Both the position numbers and the translations under genes were made by a program. This document shows, in pieces, positions 52,325-62,300 of a stretch of 64,000 nucleotides of DNA (positions are counted from its first letter, which is position 1; every line of letters begins with the position of its first letter). Below the pieces are notes generated by a model. That model saw only the letters and a program-made list of their open reading frames with translations, ran no database searches and was not told the origin of the DNA. Source of the stretch: Acidobacteriota bacterium (lineage in GTDB: Bacteria > Acidobacteriota > Thermoanaerobaculia > Multivoradales > Multivoraceae); the NCBI GenBank assembly GCA_026707545.1, contig JAPOWR010000005.1, positions 186,001 through 250,000 on the forward strand. Direction: 5' to 3'.

Positions 52325-55300
52325 ATGAAGAGTTACGGACCGGTTGGATGCACGGTGCGGGTGGCGCGGATGTCGTGCCGCGCGGCGCGAGGACTGGTTC
52401 TCGTGGGCCTCACGTTGGCCGCCGGCCTGTTGACCGCGGGCGCTGCGCGCAGTCAGGCGCTGTTCGACTTCGCGGAGCGGGTTGATGACGCGCCGCATTC
52501 CGTCCGCTCCGCCGTCGCGGCGGGCGACTACGCCGCTTCGTGGCCGGACGAGATCCCGATCCGTCTCGACACGACGCTGTTGCCGTCCATGCCGAGCTGG
52601 CTGTCCGTGCCCACGGACGCCGGCTCGTTTCATATCGACCGCGTGCACTTCGAGGATCGCGGAGACGGCAACGTCGTCTGGACGGGAGCCGGAACGCTGC
52701 ACCCTGAGCACGAAGACACATTGTTCACGGTCGAGGACGGCTACACCCTCGGCCGAATCGCGTTGCCCGGAGGCCGCTATGTTCTCGTGGCGGGGCCGGA
52801 CGGCGCGGGCACCCTGACTCGTGCCGATGACGCTGGCCCGGTGCATGCATGGTGCGGAGCCGTGGGAACTCCCATGGACCCTCCGCTAATCCGCGGACTG
52901 TTCGGCGAGCCCGCCCCGCAGACGCCCGCCTATCCTCACGTCCACACTACCCATGCCCCATCTACCTGGCCAGTGTCCGTTTCGGCAGCTTCCAAGAGCC
53001 ACACGATCATCGACATCGTTTTCGTCTACTCGCCGCTGGCGCTGGAGTGGATGGAGGGCCGCTCGGGTATCAAGCCGGAAATTCGCCACCTGACGGATTT
53101 CGCCAACCTGATATATCGCAATTCCAGAACCGGAGTGCGCGTCCGCGCTGTGGGCTGGGAACCTACTCCCATCCAACAGGACTTCGGCGCTGACGGAGAT
53201 CTCGTCGAGATGGGCGTCCACATGAACAGCCTGCACGCCCTGCGGAGGATCTACGATGCGGATTTGGTTCACGCGCTTCAGCACAACGATCGTATCCGGG
53301 ACTGGTTCGGTCAGTGCGGGGTCGCCTATGCCTATCTCGGTGACCGGGGCGGCCATCGTGACATCCGTGAGTTTGCTCCCTATGCCTTCGCCCAGACCAA
53401 CGTCGCCTGTGAGAAGAGATGGCCCGGTTTCACGGCCTACGCTTTCGCTCATGAGATAGGGCATAACGTTGGGCTGCATCACAGTCGGGATGTTGGCGCT
53501 CCGCCCGAGTCCTACGCGCGGACAGCCTACGGCTATGGTCTGCGGTCGCTGCCGCTGTTCGCCTTCCGCTACCAGGACGGGTCGATCAGCGAGTGGAAGA
53601 CGACGACGAATCCTTTGCTGAACCACAAGGGCTACGTTACGCTGATGTCATACGGCAAATCTGGGTTCGAGCGCGGTCCATACCTGTCCAGTTCCGACGT
53701 GGATATCGGCTTGGGCGGACGTCGTTCCGTGGATGGAAAGAGCCGGCGGCAGGTGGCGAACACGGACCCCGCGTTCTACCTGAACGGCTGCACGCCGGAC
53801 AAAGCGAACCCGAAGCACTCCACGTTTCAGCGCAGGTGTCTGGCGAAGTGGCCGCTTGGCGATGAGACTACCGACGCGTCGAGGGCGATGCGTGAGACTG
53901 CTCCGGAAACCGCGACGTTGAGCGAGTGGCAGTTCCGGTTCGTGCGCGCCCCGGAGAACTTCCTGGTCCATCAACTCACGGCTATGGATGCCGGCATGGT
54001 GCGGGCCGACATGACGTGGACGGACCGCTCCAGCGCCACATCGTCCGATCCTGACGGTGCCGAGCTTGGCTTCCAGGTGGGGGGTGTGGTTCGTGAGACA
54101 TGTGAACCAGATACCTATGACGACCACCACCCCAGAAGCGGCGCGGCTTGCGAGAACGAGGTGGGGAAGGTTGTTCGGACGCTGCCGTCTCTGTACCTGC
54201 CGCCAAACACCGAATCCGCTTCCTACACTTTCTCGGACCCAGGAGAGCACGTGATCGTTCTGGCCGTTGCGTCCCGTGGGGCCGACGGACCCTCATGGTC
54301 GCAGACGCAGGAACGCAACGGGCCGTTTCACGTGCCGGTTCCCGATGTTCTGGCCATGCCGTTATTCGATCCTGACGCTGGCGAGATGACGTTTGAGGTC
54401 CCTCAGATTCTGTCTGAAATGGTCACCGTCACGTTGTGGATTCGAGAGCCGGACGGCACTGTCGTATCGGACGACAAGGGCTGGCTCGTGGGTTCTGGCG
54501 GCAAGCGCGTGTCGGCCCAGCTAGGGAAGAAGAACGCCCGGTACACCAGGAGCTACCAGCCGGACGGCAAATACGAGGCGTGGCTGAGTCTGAAGAACGA
54601 GGAAACCAAATCGGAGGCCACCGGTGAGGTTCTGGCGTTCACCGCCGACGCGGCGACGGTCAAGGCCAACCTGGTTCCGGCGCCACTACCGGTGCCTCCC
54701 GTGCCGTTCTTTGAGGGAACGGACATGAGGTGGGAGTTCGATTTCGCGGTGCATGATGGGCTTGTCCTCGTCCTCGAACGGAAGACGTCTGACGGTTTCA
54801 TAAGATGGAGGTGGCATTCGATCAACAAGGCCGATGGTATTTGGTTTTGGAAGGAACCCTATACGGTCGATACCGCTTATCAGGCTTACCACGCGGCGGG
54901 CACGGAAATCGGAGATCGCCAGAGTGAGCGGGTGACGTTCACCGCCGACGCGGCGACTATCGCGGCTAACCCAAGGCCAGCGACACCGACGGCGCAGCGG
55001 CCGCCCGCGCCGGCTGCGCCGACGTTCAGCGGCGGCAAGATGACCTTCAGCTTCTCGGATCCTTCCCTGACACCAGTTGTCACGGACGAGTCCGAGACAT
55101 ACTTCGATTACTTCATCTTTCCGACGGGCGAAGACGTCCAAGTCGCTGGCGGCTCCGTCGAACATGGCCCGTTCGCGTGGGACTCGGTCTCTTGTTCGTC
55201 CGATTGTTCATACTGGCTGTGGGAGCACGCGACGACCTACGATGTTCTCATCGAGAAAACGATCTACAACTGGATCCGGTCTGAGGAGTCCGTCAGCAGG

Positions 55301-55336
55301 AGCGACCGCGTGACGTTCACTACGCCGCCAAAGTAG
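52325..55336 (+). CDS. Secreted reprolysin-like zinc metalloprotease, transposon cargo
   Basis: 1003 residues from ATG 52325 with GAGGAG upstream. A twin-basic n-region and hydrophobic core (LVLVGLTLAAGLLTAGAARSQA) form a signal peptide. The propeptide-like part (VHFEDRGDGNVVWTGAG, PGGRYVLVAGPDGAGTL) is homologous to that of the protease at 17861. The zinc site is HEIGHNVGLHH at about 376-386, with Met-turn LMSYG near 441. The C-terminal third has beta repeats, two of which contain the same ten-residue string (TFTADAAT region near bases 54640 and 54940). It has no evident role in transposition and looks like a captured chromosomal gene. Confidence 0.87.
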   Translation: MKSYGPVGCTVRVARMSCRAARGLVLVGLTLAAGLLTAGAARSQALFDFAERVDDAPHSVRSAVAAGDYAASWPDEIPIRLDTTLLPSMPSWLSVPTDAGSFHIDRVHFEDRGDGNVVWTGAGTLHPEHEDTLFTVEDGYTLGRIALPGGRYVLVAGPDGAGTLTRADDAGPVHAWCGAVGTPMDPPLIRGLFGEPAPQTPAYPHVHTTHAPSTWPVSVSAASKSHTIIDIVFVYSPLALEWMEGRSGIKPEIRHLTDFANLIYRNSRTGVRVRAVGWEPTPIQQDFGADGDLVEMGVHMNSLHALRRIYDADLVHALQHNDRIRDWFGQCGVAYAYLGDRGGHRDIREFAPYAFAQTNVACEKRWPGFTAYAFAHEIGHNVGLHHSRDVGAPPESYARTAYGYGLRSLPLFAFRYQDGSISEWKTTTNPLLNHKGYVTLMSYGKSGFERGPYLSSSDVDIGLGGRRSVDGKSRRQVANTDPAFYLNGCTPDKANPKHSTFQRRCLAKWPLGDETTDASRAMRETAPETATLSEWQFRFVRAPENFLVHQLTAMDAGMVRADMTWTDRSSATSSDPDGAELGFQVGGVVRETCEPDTYDDHHPRSGAACENEVGKVVRTLPSLYLPPNTESASYTFSDPGEHVIVLAVASRGADGPSWSQTQERNGPFHVPVPDVLAMPLFDPDAGEMTFEVPQILSEMVTVTLWIREPDGTVVSDDKGWLVGSGGKRVSAQLGKKNARYTRSYQPDGKYEAWLSLKNEETKSEATGEVLAFTADAATVKANLVPAPLPVPPVPFFEGTDMRWEFDFAVHDGLVLVLERKTSDGFIRWRWHSINKADGIWFWKEPYTVDTAYQAYHAAGTEIGDRQSERVTFTADAATIAANPRPATPTAQRPPAPAAPTFSGGKMTFSFSDPSLTPVVTDESETYFDYFIFPTGEDVQVAGGSVEHGPFAWDSVSCSSDCSYWLWEHATTYDVLIEKTIYNWIRSEESVSRSDRVTFTTPPK

Positions 55337-55532
55337 AGTCGACGCCTCGATCGCGCGCTCACGGCCCGGCAGTGCGACCAGGCGGTCCGCTGCCGGCGTC
55401 CAGGTCCTCGCGATCCTGGCCGGTCCGCTGCCGGTGATCGAGGCGGTCCGCTGCCGGCGACTCGGGCCGCTTCGAAGTCCGCCGCCGCCGCGGTCCTGGA
55501 GGCTCCCAGGCCGCCGCGATGCGCGCCAGGCT
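55337..55532. repeat. Short direct repeats and element right end
   Basis: GGTCCGCTGCCGG occurs three times (near 55385, 55422 and 55445) in a GC-rich stretch with no gene. From 55518 the sequence repeats 52228-52268 (GATGCGCGC.AGGCTCGGCTAAA), that is, the last codons of the DUF2513 gene and the inner end. Confidence 0.6.
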
Positions 55533-55556
55533 CGGCTAAACAGCGTTATAATCCCC
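55533..55556 (-). repeat. Right terminal inverted repeat
   Basis: 24 bases ending CGTTATAATCCCC, the exact reverse complement of 49505-49528. Confidence 0.95.
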
Positions 55557-55564
55557 GGCATCTT
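55557..55564. repeat. Target site duplication, right copy
   Basis: GGCATCTT, identical to 49497-49504, directly outside the right inverted repeat and within the hpnA coding sequence. Confidence 0.92.
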
Positions 55565-56140
55565 CCGGTTCAGGAAGTCGAGGATGATCCGCCCGGTGGG
55601 CGTCGGCTTGACGTCCAGCTCGCCGACCGGCGTCGAGGGGTTGACGATCACCACCGGGGCGCCGGCTGCCGCGGCCTCTTCCGCCGCGCGCTCTGCCAGG
55701 TACTTGCTCCGCTTGTAGTGGCCGACCATGGAAGAGATTGTGACGGGTGTTGCTTCCGTGGCGGGTGTGCCGCCGGGTTCGAGCCCGAGCGCGCCGACCG
55801 AGCTCGTGTAGACGATCCGGCGGACGCCCGCCCGCTCGGCCAACTGCAGCAGGGTGCGCGTGCCGTCGACGTTCGAGGCATAGATCTCGCGCGGTCTCCG
55901 CGCGAACAGACGGTAGTCGGCGGCGCAGTGGTAGACCTCGCTGCAGCCAGCGCACGCCGCGCGGAGCGAATCGCGGTCGCGCAGGTCGCCGTCCACGATC
56001 TCGACGTCGAGACCTTCGAGGTTCGAGCGATCTCCGCCCGGCCTCGCGAGGCAGCGCACGCTCTCGCCGCCGCGTGCCAGCAGCGCCCGGACGACGTGCG
56101 CTCCGACGAAGCCGGTGCCGCCGGTCACGAGAGCCGTCAC
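55557..56140 (-). pseudogene. hpnA: hpnA, 5' part (split by the transposon)
   Basis: It encodes the N-terminal Rossmann half of the hopanoid-associated epimerase: MTALVTGGTGFVGAHVVRAL (NAD-binding GxxGxxG), VEIVDGDLRDRDSL, YTSSVGALG and the catalytic YKRSKYLAE (YxxxK). It breaks after GRIILDFLNRKMP. Read-through into the transposon adds about 115 unrelated residues. The intact gene would be 341 residues, as expected for the family. HpnA's exact step in hopanoid side-chain formation is not settled. Confidence 0.9.
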
Positions 56141-56163
56141 GGCTTGCTACGGGCTGCTGAGCC

Positions 56164-57165
56164 TCATCCCGACAGGTGCCAGGCGGCCAGACGCAGTGCG
56201 TCCTTCGGACTGCTCGGGAGCTCGCGCACGACCGAAGCCTCGAAACCGGAGTGCATCGCGCAGTTGGTGCACAGCGGATCCTGCCGGGACTCCCAGTAGC
56301 TCCAGTCCGTGTCCTCCCAGAACTCCTCGAAGGTCGGGTAGTAGCGCTTGCCGATCAGGTAGCACGGTCCCTTCCAGCCCAGGGGGGTTCTCGTGACGGT
56401 GCTCCAGGGCGAACAGGAGTAGTCCCGCAGGCCGGCCGCGAACTCGAGGAACATGGGTGTCGAGGTCAGCTTGTAGTCGTCCGCGATCTCGAGGATGCGC
56501 CGGAACTTCCGCTCCGTGTCCTGGCGGGTGAGGAAGATGTCGCGGTCGACGGACTCGTACTGGTAGCCCGGCGAGATCAGCATGCCGTCGATGTCGAGGT
56601 CGCGCAGGAAACGGCAGAGTTCCTCGACTTCGTCGATCCGGGTCTCCTTGAACACCGTGGTGTTCGTCGTCACGTGGTACCCGCGCTCCTTCGCCTCGCG
56701 GATCATCTCGACCGCCTTGTCGAACACGCCCTCGCGGGCGCAGACGTAGTCGTGGGTCTCGCGCATGCCGTCCAGGTGGACGTTCAGGGTGAGCCGCCGG
56801 TTGGGAGGCACGCGATCGAAGACCTTCGTGTCGAGGAGCAGGGCGTTCGTGCACAGGTAGATGTGCCGGCGTCGGGCGATGATGCCCGCGATCAGTTCGG
56901 GGAGCTCGGGATAGATCGTCGGCTCGCCGCCGCAGATCGAGACGACGGGAGCTTCGCTGACCTCTACCGCGTCGAGGCACTCGGAGACGGGCATCCGGTC
57001 CTTCAGCTTGCCGGTATGTCTCTCCACCGAACAGCCGAGGCAGGCCAGGTTGCACGTGTAGAGGGGCTCGAGCATCAGAACGAACGGATACCGGCGCCGG
57101 CCGCGAAGGGCGTTCTTCACCTGGACCTTCAGGTTGTCGGTCACCATGTGGAGCGGTGTGCGCAT
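56164..57165 (-). CDS. hpnH: Radical SAM adenosylhopane synthase HpnH
   Basis: 333 residues from ATG 57165. LEPLYTCNLACLGCSVERHTG holds the CxxxCxxC cluster site (Cys-Asn-Leu-Ala-Cys-Leu-Gly-Cys). VSICGGEPTIYPELPELI is the SAM-binding GGEP motif, and CSPWSTVTRTPLGWKGPCYL is a family signature. HpnH joins the 5'-deoxyadenosyl radical to diploptene, making adenosylhopane, the entry to C35 hopanoids. It starts five bases after shc ends and about 24 before hpnA begins, consistent with one operon. Confidence 0.9.
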   Translation of the reverse strand: MRTPLHMVTDNLKVQVKNALRGRRRYPFVLMLEPLYTCNLACLGCSVERHTGKLKDRMPVSECLDAVEVSEAPVVSICGGEPTIYPELPELIAGIIARRRHIYLCTNALLLDTKVFDRVPPNRRLTLNVHLDGMRETHDYVCAREGVFDKAVEMIREAKERGYHVTTNTTVFKETRIDEVEELCRFLRDLDIDGMLISPGYQYESVDRDIFLTRQDTERKFRRILEIADDYKLTSTPMFLEFAAGLRDYSCSPWSTVTRTPLGWKGPCYLIGKRYYPTFEEFWEDTDWSYWESRQDPLCTNCAMHSGFEASVVRELPSSPKDALRLAAWHLSG

Positions 57166-57170
57166 GCTGG

Positions 57171-59198
57171 TCAGTTCGCGGTCAGGTGGTGGCCGGTCGG
57201 GCCGCCGTTTCGGGCCGACAGTTCGAGGCGCCGGTAGGCGGCCAGCGCCTCGAGCGGGAAGTACTGGGCGTAGCCGTGGTAGCGGAGATAGAAGACGCGG
57301 GGAAAGCCGACGCCCGTCCAGTCATGGTCGTACCAGGCGCCGTCGTCGAGCTGGTGTTCGTGCAGGAAGGCGACGGCGCGGTCGAGCGCGGCGCGCACCC
57401 GTTCGACTTCGCGCCGGTCCGTCTCGGCCTCTGCCGCCGAGATCAGGCCCAGCATCGCCCAGGCCGTCTGGGAGGCCGTGCTGCGCCCGATTCCCCTGGC
57501 GCGCGGATCCGCGTAGGAACGCAGGGACTCGCCCCAGCCGCCGTCCTCGTTCTGCGCCTGCAACAGCCAGCGCCGGCCGCGCTGGCTCGCGCCCGCCAGC
57601 CGCTCGGGCGGGCGGCCCCGCCAGCGGCTCTCGATCTGCCGCAGGGCGGTCAGAGCGAGCCAGGTGCCGTAGATGTGGTTGGCGCCCCACCGGCCGGACC
57701 AGCTTCCGTCCCCCTCCTGCTCGCGCAGGAGGTAGGCGGTCCCGCGCCGCACGGGCTCGTCGCCGGGCCGATACCCGTTGGCAAGCAGTGCGCAGACGAC
57801 ACGGGCCGTGATGTCCGGCGTGCTGGGGTCGATCATCGCGTTGTGGTCGGCGAACGGAATCAGCGTCAGGATCCGCTTCGAGCAGCGGCGGTCGAACGAG
57901 GCCCAGCCGCCGTCGGGGTTCTGCAGCCCCAGCAGCCACCTGAGACCGCGGGCGGAGGCGTCCCGGCGACGCGTCTCCAGTTCTGTGGTTTCTCCGCGGA
58001 CGCCGGCCAGGAGAAGGAGCACCTCGGCCGTGTCGTCGCAGTCGGGATAGAAGTCGTTGCGGTACTCGAAGCACCAGCCGCCCGGGGCGTCCTGAAGGCT
58101 CTTCTCCCGCCAGTCGCCGGGAACCGTGACCTCCCGGTTGAGGAGCCACTCCAGCGCTTCCTGAATCGGCGCGTCCCGGTGGTCCATGCCGCCGGCGAGC
58201 AGGGCGTTCACCGTCAGCGCCGTGTCCCAGACCGGCGACAGGCACGGCTGCAGGCGGACCTCGCCCGCCTCCTCGATCTCGAACCGTTCGAGCTCGCGCA
58301 GTTGACTCTGGACCAGGGGATGGTCTTCCTCGTAGCCCAGACAGCGAAGGGCGATGGCGGTGTTGACCATGGCGGGAAAGATCGCGCCCAGGCCGTCCGC
58401 TCCTTCGATCCGGGGGATGAGCCATCGCTCCACTTCCTCCAGGGCGCGCCGACGCCACGGAGGAATCGGCCCGACGACTTCGACCAGTTTGATCAGCCGG
58501 TCGATGCCGATGAAGACCTTCGACCAGACGAACTCGAACAGGCTCGTCCTCGGGGCCGCCGGGGCCGCGTCCGTCTCGAGTTCGTCGAGGGTCACGTCGA
58601 GCGGCACGCTCGGCTTGACGGCCCAGATCACGGACAGCGGCAAGGCGATCGTCCGCGTCCAGGAGGACATCTCGTAGGTGTTGAAGTAGAACCAGCGCGG
58701 CAGCAGGATGATCTCGGGGGGCACCGCCGGCGCCCGCCGCCAGTCCCAAAGGCCGAAGATCGACAGGTACAGCCTGGTGTACGAGTTGCACGCCCGCAGG
58801 CCGCCGGCCGCCAGGATCGCGCGGCGCGCCGCGGCCATGCGGGGCGAATGCGGGTCGTCGCCGGCGAGCTTCAGGCACAGGTAGGCCTTGACCGAGATGC
58901 TCGCGTCCGTGGGCCCGTCCGGATAGGTCGCCCAACCGCCGCCTTCCTGCTGCTGGCTGCGCAGACGCTGGCAGCAGGCGGCGACGCGCGGATCGTTGCC
59001 CCGGCCCAGGAAGTGAAGCAGCAGAACGTACTCCGACTCGAGGATCGTGTCGCCTTCGAGTTCGGCGCACCAGTGGCCGTCCCCCTCCTGCTGCCCCAGC
59101 AGGTTGCGGACGGCCGCGTCGATCATCAGGTCGATGACGCGCGGCGGCTGCGGCACGGCAGAACCCGGCCGATGGATGCTGACCTGTGACCCCACCAC
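57171..59198 (-). CDS. shc: Squalene-hopene cyclase
   Basis: 675 residues from GTG 59198; the frame is open further to 59318, but the fold starts at PPRVIDLMIDAAVRNLLGQQ. The acid motif DxDD is present as DCDDTAEV, which protonates squalene. Several QW motifs are visible (QEGDGHW, QNPDGGWASFD, QEGDGSWSGRWG, QNEDGGWGES), and GTWLALTAL near the end is typical. It cyclises squalene to hopene/diplopterol at the membrane. First gene of the hpn operon; a promoter sits just before the start. Confidence 0.94.
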   Translation of the reverse strand: MVGSQVSIHRPGSAVPQPPRVIDLMIDAAVRNLLGQQEGDGHWCAELEGDTILESEYVLLLHFLGRGNDPRVAACCQRLRSQQQEGGGWATYPDGPTDASISVKAYLCLKLAGDDPHSPRMAAARRAILAAGGLRACNSYTRLYLSIFGLWDWRRAPAVPPEIILLPRWFYFNTYEMSSWTRTIALPLSVIWAVKPSVPLDVTLDELETDAAPAAPRTSLFEFVWSKVFIGIDRLIKLVEVVGPIPPWRRRALEEVERWLIPRIEGADGLGAIFPAMVNTAIALRCLGYEEDHPLVQSQLRELERFEIEEAGEVRLQPCLSPVWDTALTVNALLAGGMDHRDAPIQEALEWLLNREVTVPGDWREKSLQDAPGGWCFEYRNDFYPDCDDTAEVLLLLAGVRGETTELETRRRDASARGLRWLLGLQNPDGGWASFDRRCSKRILTLIPFADHNAMIDPSTPDITARVVCALLANGYRPGDEPVRRGTAYLLREQEGDGSWSGRWGANHIYGTWLALTALRQIESRWRGRPPERLAGASQRGRRWLLQAQNEDGGWGESLRSYADPRARGIGRSTASQTAWAMLGLISAAEAETDRREVERVRAALDRAVAFLHEHQLDDGAWYDHDWTGVGFPRVFYLRYHGYAQYFPLEALAAYRRLELSARNGGPTGHHLTAN

Positions 59199-59207
59199 CG
59201 GCAGAGT

Positions 59208-59236
59208 ACGGTAATGCGAAAGGTCTGGCCGGTCAA
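59208..59236 (-). promoter_or_regulatory. Possible promoter of the hopanoid operon
   Basis: On the minus strand TTGACC (59236-59231) is followed after 17 bases by TACCGT (59213-59208). It lies about ten bases before GTG 59198, so the transcript would be almost leaderless. The -10 match is weak. Confidence 0.4.
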
Positions 59237-59355
59237 CGGCGGTCGGGAGCCGACAGTCGAAAAAGGCACACTTGTACCGCGGACGATCACGTAATTCTCG
59301 CGTTGCTCTGATAGGCAACTAGATGTCTGAGGAACAACACGAGGCTGGCGTAAGG

Positions 59356-62300
59356 ATGCGTCCGATGAAGTGCCTGAAGCTCGCGGGCTCCGTCGTGTGT
59401 GTTCTGGCGTTGAGCGGTCCAGCGGCAGGGGCCGTCCAGGGCGCCGGGGAGTACACGGACTGCGTGCCATCGTCGTCGCAGGTCACGTTCGAGCCCGGCT
59501 ACGCGGGTGAGCATGTGCTTCGAGTACGAGCGGGACGGCCGGCCGGAGCAGGCGGACGCGATCGACTTCGGGCTGGGTTCGCCGCAGTCGGGTCTTCTCT
59601 GGTTCTTCGATCCGGACAACGCCGAGGTACTGATCAAGGTCCTGGACGGATGCGAGGTGAACGGCCACCGCTGGGTGTTCGTGGCGCCGGTGACGACGTT
59701 GGCGTTCAACCTGTCGGTCGAGGAGACGGCTACGGGGCAGAGGTGGGTGCACCGGAATCCTCGGGGCGGCGTGACCGCGGAGACAAGAAGCGATCTGACG
59801 GCCTTTCCGTGCGGACCGGCGGCGGCTTCATCGGTGTCTTCGAGGTGGTCCGGCGCCTCGCTGCCGGGACCCATGGCGGAAATCCGGCACGCGGTTTCCG
59901 GTGCGACCGCGAAAGTCCCCGGTGCGGCCGCCGATTGCACGCCCCGGCCGGTAACGACCCTCGGCGGCTTCACCGTCAGCATGTGCGTGGAGTACGAGAG
60001 AGGCGGCGCGTCGGTGGCGGCGGAGGTGCGGGACTACGGCCTGGACTCCAGCCAGTCGGCCCTCCTGTACTTCTTCGAGCGCGACAACGCGGAGGTGCTG
60101 GTCAAGGTCCTGGACGGGTGCGCCGTCAACGGCCACCGCTGGGTATTCGCGGCACCGGTGACGACGCTCGGGTTCAACCTGTCGATCGAGCCGCCCGGCG
60201 GCGGCGCCGCCTGGACGCACACGAACAGCCTCGGCCGGACGGCTTCGGCGAGGAGCGACGCCGAGGCGTTCCCCTGTGGCGACGACGAGCAGCCGGGAGG
60301 CCCGAACTCCTTCACCGGTCAGGTCGTCGGCCATCGGGGCGCCCGGCCGGACGTCGAGGTGCTGCTGACCGCGAAGGGTGTTCTCCGGGTCGCGACTCCG
60401 GACTCCTTCGGCCGTTTCCGGTTCGACGACCTCGCGGCCGGCCGTTACGCCGTCAAGGTCCACGCGGGCGGTCACCGCACGACGGCGGCTCGCATGGTCG
60501 ACATCCCGTACGACGGCCGTACCGAACCGTTCGACCTGACGCCGATTCCCACGGACCCGTTCGTCTTCCACTGGGAAGAGGACCAGAGCACGGCCGGCAC
60601 CGAGTACTCGGCGGCCGTCAACCGGCCGCACGAGATCGAGTTCGAGGACGAGCCGGTCAGGGTGGCCGACAACTCGTCGGCGAACGTCCTGGCCCACGAC
60701 TACAACATCCTGCTGGTGGATTCCGACGAGGCTTCCTGGTCGCAGGAGCACGCGTGGCGCCTGTTGACGACGATGCGTTCCATTCCGCAGGAGACGAGGG
60801 ATCCGTACGGCGCGCAGTCGCTGGCCGCTTCGCAGTGGCTGCTGACGCCCAGGTACGTGGAGGGCGACATCGAGATGAGGACCGACGGGTCTTCTCCCGT
60901 CGTCCTGATTTCCGAGGCCGCCTTCGTCAACGCGAATCCCCGGATAGCGACCGTGGACGGGAAGCGGGGGATCTGGTTCTCGAAGCGGCTGCACCATGCC
61001 CTCGTGCGCTACGTGACGGACAACGGCCGCGACGTCGACGCCTACGAGCGGATCTTCGAGGAACGCTTCGGCGTCACGACGGAGATACGCGACTACGCCG
61101 CCCTGACGCGATGGACCACCGGCGAGGGTGCGGGCCGTTTCCAGCGTTTCCACCCGGAGGAGATCGTCACGCTGCTCAACATGCTCGAGGAGTTCCCGAG
61201 CGGCATGCACAAGACGCAGGGGCTCACGCACCTCGTTCGGCGCCTCGACGGCACGCCCAATCCCCTGAGACCGGGTGCGCCGGCCATCGCCTGGACGGGA
61301 GCGGGCTACATCGAGTTCATGGACATTGCCTTCCTGCGGTTCGACCTCGACGACATCCACCGCCTGGTGATCCACGAGAAGGCGCACTTTCTCTGGGCTC
61401 ACGTCTTCGACCAGCGGACCCGTGACGACTGGGCACGGGTCGGCCGATGGTACGAGGACCCCGCGCAGCCGTCCGGCTGGTCAACGACCAGCACGACGGA
61501 GTTCGTCTCCGCCTACGCGCATGCGCACAATCCGAACGAGGACATGGCCGAGAGCATCGCCTACTTCATCATCGCGCCGGACAAGCTGAGGTCGCGGTCG
61601 GTCGCCAAGTACGAGTTCGTCCGGGACCGGATCATGCAGGGGAACCTGTATCTCTCCCAATTCCGGGAGGACCTGACGTTCCAGGTGTACAACCTGTTTC
61701 CGGACTACGTGTTCCCCGGCAGGGTCCGTCGCATCGACGTCGAGGTGACGGGTGGAGCCAGGGACGACAAGGAGATTCGCGTCGAGATCGAGCTGCATGC
61801 GCTCGACCGGGATCTCGAGGGAGCCGCCTGGGCGGCCACCCGAGTCTTCAGCAGTGTCGGTACGTACTTCGATCTGTTTCTCCAGCCCGTGGACGGGAAC
61901 GGCAGGAGAGTCGAGCTGGGGACCGTTCTCGTGGGCACGGTGAGGCTGAGCAGGTACAGCAAGGCTGGGTACTGGACTGCGGGTCAACTCAAGATCGCCG
62001 ACCGGGTCGGCAACGAGCGCTACCAGAGAGGCGACGATTTCGGATGGAAGCTCTATGTCGACAACTTCCTGGAGGACTGGGTGCCGCCGGAGTACGTCCC
62101 CGGCACCGCCCGTTTCGAAAGGGGCCGGGAGAGAGTGGTGGAAGGCCGCGTCGTCCAGTTGATCGAAGCGACCTGGGAGGTGAGTGAGAACAACCTCATG
62201 CGGAAGAGCTGGCCATGCCATGCGTCCATCAACGACGAGATTCTCTCGACGTACTCGCGGGGAGAGGGCGGGGCTTTCGAGCCTGCGGGGAACCTGTGCC

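Larger units (their letters stand above)
49505..55556. mobile_element. IS1595-type compound transposon inserted in hpnA
   Basis: 6052 bases with 24-bp perfect terminal inverted repeats and an exact 8-bp target duplication. It holds an IS1595-family transposase, a DNA methyltransferase-HNH gene, a 55-residue gene and a DUF2513 gene, then a secreted metalloprotease. A near-identical inner right end at 52244-52268 shows that a basic element of 2764 bases (49505-52268) is contained within. The outer right end repeats the inner one together with the last codons of the DUF2513 gene (55518-55556), so the metalloprotease was captured between two right ends. The perfect repeats imply recent movement. 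Confidence 0.92.

Noticed and set aside
59490..59515. Programmed frameshift in the secreted peptidase gene
   Set aside because: There is no slippery heptamer, and the paralogue reads through in frame with one G fewer, so a base error or mutation is simpler.
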